64,000 bases of DNA. Source: Malachius bipustulatus (lineage: Eukaryota; Arthropoda; Insecta; Coleoptera; Melyridae). The notes beneath the pieces were generated by a model, which had not been told where the DNA came from, made no database searches, and worked only from the letters and a program-made list of their open reading frames with translations. Shown one piece after another: positions 48,225 to 59,423 of this stretch; within the stretch, counting starts at the first letter, position 1, and each line of letters starts with the position of its first letter. Location: contig OU342634.1 in the NCBI GenBank assembly GCA_910589415.1, forward strand, positions 38,866,723 to 38,930,722. The letters run 5' to 3'. Position numbers and translations under genes: made by a program.

Positions 48225-49578
48225 CGTTTGAAATAGTAACGTATGTAATTCCTAAAACAAAATAATTTTTTATATCAAAACTTGAAGGAGAAATTTTCTT
48301 TGAACCTTATTTTCTCACAATTATCAATTATATTCAATATTTCCAATCATATCAGACTGCATGTATTATTTGACAGGTGGCGTATCTCAAGTCACCCTAC
48401 AATATTTTAATCAAGAATAACAGCAATCTTTTAAAAATAAAACTTGAAATTCGAGTTTTCAAATGATTTTTTTTCTGTACAATTTTTTTTCTATTTTTTT
48501 ATGAATGGAATTTTATTTTTCCAAAGAATATAGAGGCCATCATTTTGAAGTTTTTGATAAATTTCAGAAACTATGATGAAATTTAATGGAAATTATTAAA
48601 CAAATTCATAATTTTGCGTGTGCCACTCATTTCGATAATAACACCTTATTATCGTTGGTTTGTGAATTTTATACGTCTACCCTCATGTGATTAACTTTCC
48701 ATTATTTGACATATCGAGTATACCTATACCTACCTAATAATTGTTCTAACATACCCGCTACTTTTGACTTTGGTGGCTTATAAGACCGTGTTGTAATAAA
48801 AAGAATTACAGCACCGTTTTGATTCTCATTACACAACAGGTATGTGCAGAGGCTCACTCACTTTCAAGCTAAGCAAGTTGTTTTGTAGTTAAATAATTAA
48901 AATAATTGTCAACTTTCATATATAAGGGAGTAGATAAATTAAATTACATAAGGATACTCTTATTTTAACAAGAAATGGGGTATTTTTATTTCCAAATATT
49001 ACCTACTTATGTTTACATGGCCAATTCTTATTACATTTCATCGATTTCTAAGATAAAGCGAACATCCTATAAAGTTATATTTTTTGAGTCTGCCTTTAGG
49101 TGTAATAGGGTGTGCAAAGCAAACAATTCCGACAAATCTAAACTTGGGATTAATTTCTTCTTTGAGAAAAATCTCATCACTGCCTTAAAAAATAAAAAAT
49201 AAAATTCCGCTCGTAGGCGCTCGTCCAGCGAAACATTTGGCGAATATTTATTAGAATGAAACAGAATGCTTAAGTATACGATTATTGAATAATTTGTACT
49301 GGTATTTAGGGACAATGAAATTTTTTTTCTTATAAAAGGTATATGTCTTGTGTAATTTTACTAACATTTTATTATCTAATACATATTCTAATGCTCAGTA
49401 ATTCGACACTATCAATGTCCAGAATACCTAGCTACAATAATATGCTCCTGACGTTTGGTTTTAAATTAAAATTTAGCTCTTTAAAATGTTTAATATTCCA
49501 AAATATTATGTTAACCAAAACTGATAGTAACAAAATGTAAGAATCAGCGCTATATGCAAATTTCGGATTTCGACTTAC
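48225..49578. other. AT-rich DNA, no supported feature
   Basis: The frames at 48975-49202 and 49343-49540 (+) and 49067-49315 (-) have background composition. Confidence 0.4.
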
Positions 49579-49640
49579 CCTATCTGGATCGGTGTGCTAC
49601 TAGAGAGGACACCCTTTCCATTCAATCGTTGCAGTATCAT
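49579..49640 (-). CDS. Possible 5' coding exon
   Basis: On the minus strand ATG at 49640-49638 opens 20 codons (MILQRLNGKGVLSSSTPIQ) that stay open to a donor CCAGATAGG|GTAAGT (49579/49578). A stop lies directly upstream in frame, so the ATG would be the start. The evidence is one good donor and one short frame; no downstream exon is identified. Confidence 0.22.
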
Positions 49641-49689
49641 TACCTATCACTATTACGCATAATAATTCATTGAGCGCAAATTTTTGAAA

Positions 49690-49990
49690 ATTTATAACTT
49701 TATTTGGCATTTTGGTATGTAAGGGGTGAGTCATTAATTAAGAATGATCACCGGGAATATCTCAGTAACTAAGCGTTGTGCAGCCTCAGGTTCTTTTAGG
49801 GAAAATAGCCCTAAAAAATCGTTTGAAAGTAATTTTGAGCTTCTAAAATGACCGCCAGGGGGCGTAACAGCTATGGCCCGATAAAAAATTGAAATTTTCG
49901 CATCATTTTCAAAACTAATTTTTTATTTAAGTTATATAATTCGCAATTAGTTACAGTTCTGTTCAAATAAAACTGGGACAACTTTCTTGT
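49690..49990 (+). repeat. Dispersed repeat family C, direct copy (CTCF-like core)
   Basis: Homologous to the inverted copy at 12515-12712 and to the class member entering the window end at 63882. Contains CCGCCAGGGGGCGTA at 49852-49866, preceded by 'ttttgagcttctaaaatga'. Confidence 0.65.
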
Positions 49991-50429
49991 TGTGTTGCGT
50001 TTGTGGCTTCCGGCATGTTAGTGTAACTTGATTTCATTAAATCGTTTGGCGATATTCAATAAAAGAAAATTTGTTATAACTGTGATTCATGTAGCAAGAG
50101 GTAAGAGAAAAAAATAATGTTCGAAACTTATGTTTTCAAAATAATTGTGGCTTTTATTATCTTAACATGTTTATGATGAAGTTTTGTTTGGAAAAAAGTC
50201 ACCATCGGCGATGTACGTATGCGCAAGAAATACATTTCGTTAGGTCTCATCAGGAACTCAATTATTTTATTACATAAACGAAATGCTTTAGAAAAGGAAG
50301 AGTTGATAACAAATATCATCAACAATAGTTTAAAATTTAAACAATTTAAAATTTAAAAAACAATTTAAAATTCTATTTATATTTCATGTGAAAAATCATT
50401 AGATCTGCTTTGATATAATAGTTATTTAT

Positions 50430-51155
50430 GCAACAAGTGCATAAAGTGGTACTTTTTTGCACGACTGGGAAGTTTGACCGCACGAGCCGCAGGCGAGTGC
50501 GTCAATCCCAGAAGTGAAAAAAGGCACTTTATGCATGTGTTGCATACAAAATTTTATCTACGAGTGACTTAAATTAGAAGGAAAAGTTATTATTAAAAAC
50601 ACACTTATAATGTATTCGTTTAAGCTATTAATGCTTTTTTAAACACGTCAGTTCATAAAGGTGAAATGTTGCTTAATATATGCAACAATTATTTAGATTT
50701 TTTAGGTAACAGATGTTGTGCAGCCACATTTGAATGAAAAATAATTTCTTCTGTTGTAGAAGATATCCATTTTAGGTACCTAATTAAACGATATGAAATG
50801 CAAAATAAAAATTGTACATAGATCTGTCAAACTATGACGTTTCTCTAGTATAGGTGCATTGTGTCAACAAGCTTTAGGAGCAGTCGGCGTCGGGATAGAG
50901 TTCAGCGTTCACCGTCTCGTAGATCATGGAGAACTCAGATGCAATCGCCCCGATAGGGCCGGCCGCTCACTGCTCACTAGAACTTGCACTCGGCGAGCGT
51001 GCAGTAACGTGTCAGATTTAGCGTTAAATAATGAACCGCTACGGCACTTTATTTCACTCCTTTTTACTTTATTTCACTCTTCAAGATAATCATACATTTT
51101 ATGAACTAAGAAACGTCTAAAAAGTGCATTTTATGAATCACTCGTAGATAAAAAT
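50430..51155. mobile_element. Inverted-repeat element with hairpin end and GC-rich insert
   Basis: The left part is an inverted repeat: 'gcaacaagtgcataaagtg' (50450) against 'cactttatgcatgtgttgc' (50522), around a GC-rich loop with CGCACGAGCCGCAGGCGAGT. The word 'ttttatctacgagtga' at ~50555 recurs inverted ('tcactcgtagataaaa') at ~51136, giving ends for the 50555-51150 part. The GC-rich block 50870-51010 inside has coding character on the minus strand. Confidence 0.55.
50874..50966 (-). pseudogene. Coding-like gene fragment inside the inverted-repeat element
   Basis: The minus strand from 50966 reads AAGPIGAIASEFSMIYETVN, then AELYPDADCS and a TAA (50876-50874). About 23 of 29 codons end in G/C. 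A TGA precedes it in frame, with AG dinucleotides just upstream that could serve as an acceptor. As the block lies between the inverted ends of a small element, I read it as a possibly captured exon end; a genuine host terminal exon is the alternative. Family unknown. Confidence 0.3.
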
Positions 51156-51631
51156 ATATACCTTCCTACTTAAATAAATACACGTATTTAGATTTCTTTC
51201 AAAGGTATTTTGTACCTACATTAAACATCAAGTAACGTGGAATGATGTTTCCAAAATAAAATCATCCCTGATTAGCTTGCTGCTAAATTCTTTTACACGT
51301 CACGTTCCTTGACTCGCGATATTAATCTTTATATAAGTACATCAAGAAAATATTCAGGACACCTGGTAAAATATTAATATTAATTTTCGCTCCTGTTCAT
51401 ATTAAGTTGTTTTATGAAAAACATAGATAGTGAATTTAATCCCCTTAAATGTTATAAATGTATTTGCTGTCAATCTATCTAAAATTGTCTACATTGTTAT
51501 TATTATTATTTATGTAATATAATTTTATCGTTTAAAAAGTCACATGCATCTACTCTTTTTACAGCAATTCATGAGGCCATAAAAAGACGTAGGTATTATT
51601 ATCAGGATAAAATTTTCCTTTTCACTTTCAG

Positions 51632-51769
51632 ATAAACTACATCAAGGAAAAGTTATCTCATAAGTTACGGGTTTCGAGGCATCGTAACCGAATTTAACTG
51701 GTTCGTTGTCGACGAAACCTGCAGAATATGAGAAACAATCTACTAAAATACTTTATTCCAAAATATTTG
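51632..51769 (+). CDS. Candidate 5' exon with translation start (CDS from 51728)
   Basis: An excellent acceptor (ttttccttttcactttcag, ending 51631) and an excellent donor (ATATTTG|GTAAGT, 51769/51770) bound 138 nt. All frames from the acceptor contain stops, but an ATG at 51728 opens MRNNLLKYFIPKYL straight through to the donor. The simplest reading is an exon that is mostly 5' UTR and carries the start codon. Downstream exons are not identified. Confidence 0.4.
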
Positions 51770-52494
51770 GTAAGTACTCTCCTTTACATACTAATCAACC
51801 ATATTTTTAACTATTATAACTATTATAACATAAGTGTAGGTGTATAAAATAGAAATGTAATAAACACAGATATAATTATTGTCCTTCCTATTAAGAACGA
51901 TTAATTCATAGCTCAGATCTGAATGATATGAACTGCTGCTCTTCTCACGATAGTTCACGCCCGCACGTTCAGCTCTACAACCCTTCTGATTCTGCTATGC
52001 TTGATGAAAAAACCAGAATAAAATTTTTTTTTTTTTGTTATTAACCCTTAACTTGACATTCTAAGATATACATATACTTTTCTATTATTTTTTTCATATG
52101 TAATAAATGAGAAACTGTCTTCAAAGGAGCACTGTGTTTTCCATAACACATATTTCTTGGACCAATTTTGTAAAGTGCTGCTTTTGATACATGACTTTTA
52201 TCGTATTATTTTTTTTTTTACAAAATATTCCTACTGTTTGTTTGTGTTAGCATTAGACACAGGGTCATAAAATTGTGATTGCATAGTTCACTTTAGCAGG
52301 GACGAACCTTGGCACCCCCAAATACGAACTGTTGAAAAGGGGTAGGATCCGAAAATTTAAAGGCCCCCGTTCATGGACGTACTTTTTTGCAACGTCCCAC
52401 CTATAGAATTTTTTCTCGGTAACGGTACATCGCGAAGAGATTCTGTTGGCTCAGTTACCTAGGGAAAAAAATATTTTTTCGAAAAAATAATTAA
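51770..52494. other. AT-rich DNA, probably intronic if the exon above is real
   Basis: No further exon-like island was found before the hairpin at 52495. Confidence 0.3.
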
Positions 52495-52537
52495 GTGAGC
52501 GGCAAAAAAAAATTATCTATAATTTTTCGCCGCTCAC
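52495..52537. repeat. Long hairpin
   Basis: GTGAGCGGC then an A-run and TTAT (left) pairs with ATAATTTTTC then GCCGCTCAC (right) around a 4-nt loop. The stem is about 19 bp with few mismatches. No gene abuts it. Confidence 0.7.
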
Positions 52538-53054
52538 CTATAATTTTTTGCAAGATTTCGAATCCTTTTCTATTTTTTTTTTACCGAACGAAAAAATAAC
52601 AAAACAGTGTGATAGAGACGTCCATTACCTACAAAAAAGGTAGATATAGTCTTTTACCTTAAACGTTGGAAAAACTGTCAAATTGGGAAATGCTTCGGCA
52701 GGTCATTCCGACTATTTTCCGCGTCCCCTATTTATAAAGTTTTTTTTTTGTTCAAGATATAATGTAAAGTCTTAGCTTCAATTCATCTCGTATATGTTGG
52801 AACTTTTATAGGAAAATTAAAATTTTCTCGCTGATCGAAAATTAGCTTACACTTATTTAAAAATCATTAAATCGATTAAATCGTTCTTAATTTATTTTTT
52901 CAATTTTTTCCACATTCCCTTATGAATGATTCTGAAAATTAAAAGAACAATCGCAACGACAATTATTAAGTCACCTAAATACGGATAAAAAAAGTTTTCA
53001 AATTGGATTTCAATAACGACGATATGACAAGTTAAAAATAGTTATTTACATTAC

Positions 53055-53165
53055 AAGCTACGAAAGTTCACTTTTAAATGGAGGAGTATTTGAATAGCCG
53101 AGGCGAAGCGTAGCGTTGCCGAGGATATTTAAAAACTCCGAGCACCTGAAAGAGCTTTCGTAGCG
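53055..53165. repeat. Imperfect hairpin with GC-rich loop
   Basis: 'agctacgaaagttca' and 'ggaggagtattt' on the left are mirrored by 'atatttaaaaactcc' and 'gaaagagctttcgtagc' on the right. The loop contains GCCGAGGCGAAGCGTAGCG. It directly precedes the tRNA-like segment. Confidence 0.6.
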
Positions 53166-53240
53166 TGTTGGAGGAGGTGGCAAGACCTTTGCCTTGCAAT
53201 TCGTGGGTACGAGTTCAAATTCAGGAGAGGGTCTTTTTTA
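53166..53240 (+). repeat. tRNA-like segment, possible SINE head
   Basis: 'tagcgtgttggaggaggtgg' resembles a degenerate A box region. 'gccttgcaattcgtggg' resembles an anticodon arm with TGC. 'tacgagttcaaattc' resembles a B box and T arm, followed by a T-run (53236-53241). A complete cloverleaf cannot be drawn, so this is not a functional tRNA gene. A tRNA-derived SINE or Pol III relic is the best guess. Confidence 0.3.
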
Positions 53241-54060
53241 ATAAGGTTAAATTAACATTTTTATATTTTTTTAAGTATTTTAGGTATTTGGATTTTTTAG
53301 TAAAATTTTGGACGCCATAGTATCAATGCGAAACTAACTTTTAGGTGCGATCTCGGAAGTTCCCATATTGGTCCTTCAAGAGCGATAAAGAAAAAAATTA
53401 CACAAAATGAGGTGACAGATTTTAATTATAACCCGGAACCTACTGATCACAAAACCGAAGCGTATGGCAAAATGGTAACACGAAAGAAACATGAAAAATT
53501 TTAACTTTGCAGGGGAATCTATGTCTACCAAGTACGTAAGGTTTAGGTATGCCAAGAGTCTTGAAAGTATTCAGAAATAAAATGACGGGGGTGAAAAGGG
53601 AGTTAAGTCATAATTTTCAGCAAACGGATTAAAGTCATATTGAAAACATTAATTAACAATGAAGATACTTAAATAAATAACCAGGTTAAAGGTTCCATAA
53701 CTGAATTTTGTCAAATTTGTGCTTTTTGACCTAACTCAGGATATCCGGAAAATATCCAAGTGAAGAGCTGCGTGCATGGTTTTTGAAATACCTTACACGT
53801 TCAAAGCTGCGAACTCGAAGCCTGGACTCAGAAACCCAGGAAATATAGGGACAGCCAAAAATGAGTCCGGACGAATATGACACTCATCAAGTGATGCGAG
53901 CCTGTACAAACTAGTTCAAGGGACCAGACTAACAGAATGTGAGATATGAAGCAAAGGGGGTAAGCACAATAAGCACATAAGGCTGAGATGCTTCCGGCGA
54001 TTTTGAATAAGACGCCCCTCGAAGGGGAAAAACCTTTTTTTAACTGGGTTTGCACAGACT
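53241..54060. other. AT-rich DNA, no supported feature
   Basis: The ORF at 53828-54070 (-) overlaps the F1 foldback fragment boundary and lacks support. Confidence 0.35.
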
Positions 54061-54300
54061 GGTTCATCACTTATGTCCGCCCCCGAAATGGAAATAGAGG
54101 CCTATTTTAAATATAAAATAATCAGTTTCATCTTTTTTTTTTCGTTCGGCCACCAGAGATAAAAAAACTCATATTTAGTGATAAAGTGTCGAAAAATTCT
54201 TCAATGGCATACCCCCTGTAACTTTGCACTGCACTACTATTTACTCAAAATTTAATTTTGAGTAAATTTTATTCAAAACTTAATTAAAGATTTTGAAGAG
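54061..54300. mobile_element. F1 foldback family, truncated copy
   Basis: Starts with the family terminus 'gttcatcacttatgtccgcc', then 'cccgaaat...agaggc', 'cggccaccagagataaaaaa', matching the left arm of 58616-59423. It then continues into 'cataccccctgtaa' and 'tactatttactca', which occur in the interior of copy A (1-547). The right arm is missing. Confidence 0.7.
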
Positions 54301-55731
54301 TAATTTTATACAATTTCTTCAGGTGTTACCTGCCAAAGCCACGATGATCCAAACTTCATAGTCGCTCTATTGTTCCTACCTGTGTTGAGGACATGCGTAC
54401 AGAAACTGTCAGCTTTTATAAAATAACGAAGGTGTGGCAGTCGCGGGCTGCTAATTAGTCGAATACATTTTGATGTATCGTGTGATCCACAAAATTTTTC
54501 ATCAACTAGTGCCTTGGTAGAAAGATGTGCTATATGTCATAATAATTTCAATTCCTGTCAGTTTCATTAAACTATTAAAGATATTGCGGAAAGCAATAAT
54601 TTAAGAACCTGATGAAAGTTGATACCTTCCTTAATTGCAATTTTTTATTATTCATGCCATTTTCCACCACCATTCTTCCTAATTTCTGTGATTGTTTGTG
54701 CTTTGGAAGTGAAATTATAAAATGGTAAACAATAATCGATCATTAAAAAACTCAAATCGAACGGAAACGTCAAATTGAAATGTTATTTTATCCTCATTCA
54801 GAAAGACAGAATATTCCGAGTTTCTGAGATAACTTGTTCTTTGTGAAAATTGAGCATTTTCACAACGACTTGTATTATCGACACTAACGCTAGTAAACGT
54901 CAGTATCGGTAATACAGGTATCCAACAACGACTCAAGCGAGAGCGCCTTGGCAGAACTAGTAACTTCCATAGAAATTCGATCGGTAGAACTGACTTTTTG
55001 TTACCTAATAATTGTTCATCTTCTTTCAAATACAACCAATGCCAAATGTAAACTAGTAATAAACTCGGCACCGCACGTACTAGCAGATGATGTCGTTACT
55101 GTTCGATGTTAGTTTCTTTACTCTAAGAAAGTTCATTATGCAAACAGTCATGTTTTTATTTATTGTTCTATGATTTGTTGATCATTGATTGGAGTAGTTC
55201 AATTAAACACACATTTCAACTGTTTGTGTTTTTTCTGGCAGACATGGTTCATTTTATTCAAGGCACTATAGTTCAGTTCCGAATCGGAAGATACCTTATC
55301 TATCAGTTTTTCCAGCTAGAGAGCTGAGGGGAATAAACGTATGGGGAAAGCAGATGTCAGTGGCGCACGACTTACCAATTTTAAAGGGGGATTTATTATT
55401 TAACAGAAATCTCCAGGAGATTGTTTTTTTTTATTTTGAAGTTTATTAATAAATGCGGTACCTATTTAAAATGTAATTTTTGCTATTTAGACAGCGCAAT
55501 TTGTTTATTAATGTAATAAAAATTTGAGAGCAGAAATAAATTGATACCTGGGTAAATAAATAGGTATCTGGGTAGTAATGGCAGACGAGAAATGTGTGAA
55601 ATATGCCAAGACAATAATAACCAATAAATAATAACGAATTACATATCAATAAAAACACTTAAATTAGCCATCAGTACCTATCGACGACAATAGATGAAAA
55701 ACAAAACAGAACATAATGGAAAAACACTTAC
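54301..55731. other. AT-rich DNA with a long but unsupported frame
   Basis: 54715-55071 on the minus strand is open for 118 codons but has no ATG and no splice support; codon use is ordinary. A word shared with ~16022 ('tttagacagcgc') lies near 55489. Confidence 0.3.
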
Positions 55732-55815
55732 CCCTGTCCCGCTGTCATCATTCAACAACTGCAGATGGCCGTTCAAAAGTTCAATAACACCCAACCTCCA
55801 AACTCTCCTTCTGAT
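55732..55815 (-). CDS. Candidate 84-nt phase-0 coding exon
   Basis: On the minus strand a strong acceptor (poly-T then tag, ending 55816) and a strong donor (GGACAGGG|GTAAGTG, 55732/55731) bound exactly 28 codons. Only one frame is open: IRRRVWRLGVIELLNGHLQ followed by LLNDDSGTG. The other two frames are closed, and a stop sits at the acceptor, so it could only be coding as a spliced internal exon. Upstream (55816-55920) is a GC-rich stretch that could be promoter or 5' UTR. Product unknown. Confidence 0.4.
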
Positions 55816-56285
55816 CTAAAAAAAATCGCCGTCACTATCACATAATAACACTATTAGCACCAAATTTCGCTATGTCAATTTGATAAGCTACACGAACGCG
55901 GACGCGGCAAGCTGGTACCTGTCGGTAAACACTATAACACCGACACTGACACTACTAGTAATAACTAACAATAAAGAAAACTCAAACGGTAAAAAACAAA
56001 TTATTTTTCCTGACGACAACCGAACCGATCGATTGTAAGGACCCTTCCTCAAAAATATAAGACAAAGGTAAAATAAAACGATGAATTTCAAGTAAAGATA
56101 ACGGAAATTGTATTTAATTAGACAATCCTTTCTCTTCAGGCGACCAGCTTAAACTGCTCGAGTGCGATTAAATCTTATCGCAGATAGCCGATCATTTAAA
56201 TGAGTCACAATTAATAATTCTTTAAATTAACAATAATTGTAATAAATAAAATAAATCTACTCAAACAAGGTAAATCATAATTATA

Positions 56286-56760
56286 CAGGTGTCCCGTAAT
56301 TAGCGTGCAATACTGAAACAGCAGATTCTATTTTCAAAAATATGAAAAAAAAAGTTCCTATAAAAAATAGGTCGAGAAATGCTTCCTAAGGCCGTTCAAG
56401 ATAGAAAAGTGAAATTTTGTGAATTTATCAAACTTTTTATGGCCAATAAGATGCAATTGCAACAATTTTAAAACTTCCATTAGGGGGGGGGTTCAGATAG
56501 GTGAGGAGTGAGGTTAAAACCACCCTAACTTTTTTTGTACGTGCCTCATGCCAGGATTTGATATCAGATTATGAAATGTTGAAGTTTTTACACAAAAAAG
56601 GTCATCTTATTGAATTTCGATAGCATGCACCGTTTTCGCTTAAAATCTATTTGAAAATTACCTTACATGGCATAAAAATTCATAATGAAACACGCAACTA
56701 GAGAAAAAGTTTCTAGTAGTAAAAAACTTCAACATTTCATAAACTGTGGGTGAAGCTATT
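56286..56760. repeat. ACAGGTGTCCC-type repeat with internal inverted repeat
   Basis: Begins with acaggtgtcccgtaa, a relative of the TACAGGGTGTCCC class. 'atgaaatgttgaagttttta' (56570) is mirrored by 'taaaaaacttcaacatttca' (~56723). A poly-G run lies at ~56484. Confidence 0.55.
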
Positions 56761-56796
56761 ATCCTATAGTAACAACACCGTAGGTAGGTAGGTCTA

Positions 56797-57054
56797 ATGA
56801 GTATAAAGACAATTAATAGCCTGTCGAATTGGAGTAGGGATTTTCAACCCATCGTCCTGACAGTTGTCAAGTCTGGAGCGCCCGAAAACCCAAATAAAGA
56901 GCTTATCGACTCAGGCAGCAACACACATCCAACCAGAGTTCCAAAAGCACGGACGGCCGTTTCAGTTTCATTAGACCTCGTCAGCGTACTATATTGGAAT
57001 CCGGAAGGATATGAATCGCTGTATGAATATACACTCTCTTATGGATTGGAATAA
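56797..57054 (+). CDS. Unrecognised 85-aa ORF
   Basis: ATG at 56797 opens 85 codons (MSIKTINSLS, NWSRDFQPIVLTVVKSGAPE, VSVSLDLVSVLYWNPEGYES, ending LSYGLE) to a TAA. Codon use is more balanced than the background. It has no signal peptide and no domain that I recognise. A perfect 12-bp hairpin lies 25 bp beyond the stop (57079-57116). Confidence 0.3.
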   Translation: MSIKTINSLSNWSRDFQPIVLTVVKSGAPENPNKELIDSGSNTHPTRVPKARTAVSVSLDLVSVLYWNPEGYESLYEYTLSYGLE

Positions 57055-57078
57055 TTCAACCGGTTACCAGTGACCTCA

Positions 57079-57116
57079 AGAAAGAGCGACTTCCCTTGAT
57101 AGATGTCGCTCTTTCT
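57079..57116. repeat. Perfect 12-bp hairpin
   Basis: AGAAAGAGCGAC (57079-57090) and GTCGCTCTTTCT (57105-57116) are exact complements with a 14-nt loop. Confidence 0.75.
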
Positions 57117-58615
57117 AATGAATAGAAGCAAGCTGCGTTGATTCTCTTTTTTTACCTCTATAATAATTAAATCAATATAAAACATCCCAGAAATATAGCA
57201 GGGACAAGTACGAAGCCCTAAAATTAAAATTCAATTAAATGAGCCTTCCTACCTACCCTGACAGGCTTTAATTTTTATAGTTTTCAAGTGCGCATTGTAC
57301 AAGGCTTTAAAAATATATTTTTTCTTTTTTGTTTCAATAAAAGAATAATTCAAGTCTTCAGCCATTTGAAGAAGCTCTTATGTTACAGGATGGTTCTAAT
57401 GCAGTCTGAAGTAAATATAAAAGATCTCTCAGTTGGTCTCTTCAGGAAGTAAAAATACAAATTTCCATTCACTCACTCAACAGTAGAATTGTACAATTGA
57501 AATGTACAATAGTAATTGAATGTTGCTAGTATTTCTGTGCTTAATGATCTTTTTTTCCGCGGATTTAAATTTATTAACGAAAAATGCGATATAAATTCAA
57601 TTAAACAATAAAACAAAACAATTAATCTGAATTTTTTTACTGATTTAGTATTCCCGACAGAATGTGATTTCACATTGAAAACTTTAAAATTACATTTAAA
57701 ATTTTAGGGGTTGTAGGGGTGAGTATATTAGGGATCAAGTGATTTATGAGGGTGAATTTCCTGGTAAATTTACCTATTCGAAAATATATCTGTTTCCTTT
57801 TCAATGGCCTACCATGTGCATTGTGCATTAAGGGGAAAAACATCCCCGGATGAATAAGAATTGCTCTTGAGCAAAATTAAATAATCAAGAAGGTATTACA
57901 TAGTCTTCTCAACTTTTATATTGCATCGACTATTAGCTGCTACACTCCCCTATTTATTGCTGTTTTAAACAACTTGTGCGCTTTGAATCTTAATATAGTT
58001 ATTATTTCCTCCTCAAGAATTACAGAGACAAGCTGGAGAATACTGGAGAAGCTAGTTTCATATTATTATTCTATAGGTAGGTAAGAGTAAAAACAAAGTT
58101 TTTAAACCAATTCAATCCAGCATAACAATGTTATAAAATTCAAACTTAATTAACAATTTTAAATGAGTCGAAATGGACCGTAAATTTGGGAACCCCATTA
58201 GCCGTAACAGTGAAATCGATTTAAAATGTACTAGGGAACAAATGGTTCGTGAGAGGGCTATAGAACTTTCCATTGTTAATTAGATAAACCAGACAACGCG
58301 TAAAACTGAGTAAAACACACAGGCAGAGATGCATGTTGTCAACCCCTATACTTAGGCAGAATCGATTCATGATAATTGTTTATTAAGATAACACTTATTT
58401 CATATAATTCTATTAAATTTAGACCCCTTTAATGGAAATGTCACTCTTGAAAAGGAAAATATTAGACTAGAACTGCCCCTAGACTTATATGGGATCGTTT
58501 TCAGGGGATGAAAATCACAATACGTTTGACTGCGATTCAAAAACAATATCTTTTGTGTTGTGATGTTAGTGAGTTTTAAACCTCTATGTTGTATTGTCAA
58601 ACCTGCAGATCCGTG
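57117..58615. other. AT-rich DNA, no supported feature
   Basis: The open frames at 57473-57673 and 58400-58630 (-) are background or run into the foldback. Confidence 0.35.
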
Positions 58616-59423
58616 GGGTCTGTCCAACACTTATGTCCACCCCCGAAATAGAGGTTAATTTTAAAGATAAAAAATTGAAACTTTGAGGATTTGTGTAATT
58701 AATATAGGACCATATAATGACATAATCAGATTAATTATTTTTTTTTTTAGTTGAGCCATCAGCGATAAAAAACTGTAATTTGATGTTAATGTGACCAAAA
58801 TAAATTCGATTTTTCTTTAATACATCGATAGAAATCAATTTAAAAAATCAAAATCGCTTAAAAGAAATATCAAAAAACTAATTACAAGCCTTTAATTAAA
58901 TAAAATACTTAAAATATGGAAATGACAGCTAGAATGATTGATTTACGGAAGCAATAAAACTATCAGGATTTTGAAGGGCTGGTATAGCACAAATGTTAAG
59001 TTTCGAGTTCAATGGCACATTCTTCTGACTGCTTTGAAGATTATTTATGATAGATACCTACCCTCATTAGATTTGTCAGTTTTATTGCGCTACCATATAT
59101 CAATCATTTCACCTGGCATTTCCATATTTTAAGTATTTTATTTAATTAAAGGCTTGTAATTACGTTTTTGATATCTTTTTTCATCGATTTTGAGTTTATT
59201 AATCGATTTCTATCGATGTATTAAAGAAAAATCGAATTAATTTTGGTCACATTAACACCAAATTACAGTTTTTTATCGCTGATGGCTCAACTAAATAAAA
59301 AATAATTAAACTGATTATGCCATTATGTGGTCATATATTAATTACACAAATCCTCAAAGTTTCAATTTTTTATCTTTAAAATTAACCTCTATTTCGGGTG
59401 TGGACATAAGTGATGGATCACCC
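58616..59423. mobile_element. Foldback element, family F1, complete copy B
   Basis: Arms of roughly 340 bp are near-perfect inverted repeats centred at about 59,022: 'cacttatgtccacccccgaa' / 'gaggttaattttaaagata' / 'aatttgatgttaatgtgacc' / 'caagcctttaattaaataaa' / 'aaaatatggaaatg' on the left are mirrored from 59423 inward on the right. The loop is about 110 bp. Ends resemble GGGTGATCCATCACTTATG. No ORF, no clear target duplication. Two relatives lie in this window. Confidence 0.9.

Noticed and set aside
53166..53240. True tRNA gene
   Set aside because: Acceptor and D stems cannot be formed and the box sequences are degenerate.
54715..55071. 118-codon minus-strand ORF
   Set aside because: No ATG, no splice sites at its edges, ordinary AT-type codons.
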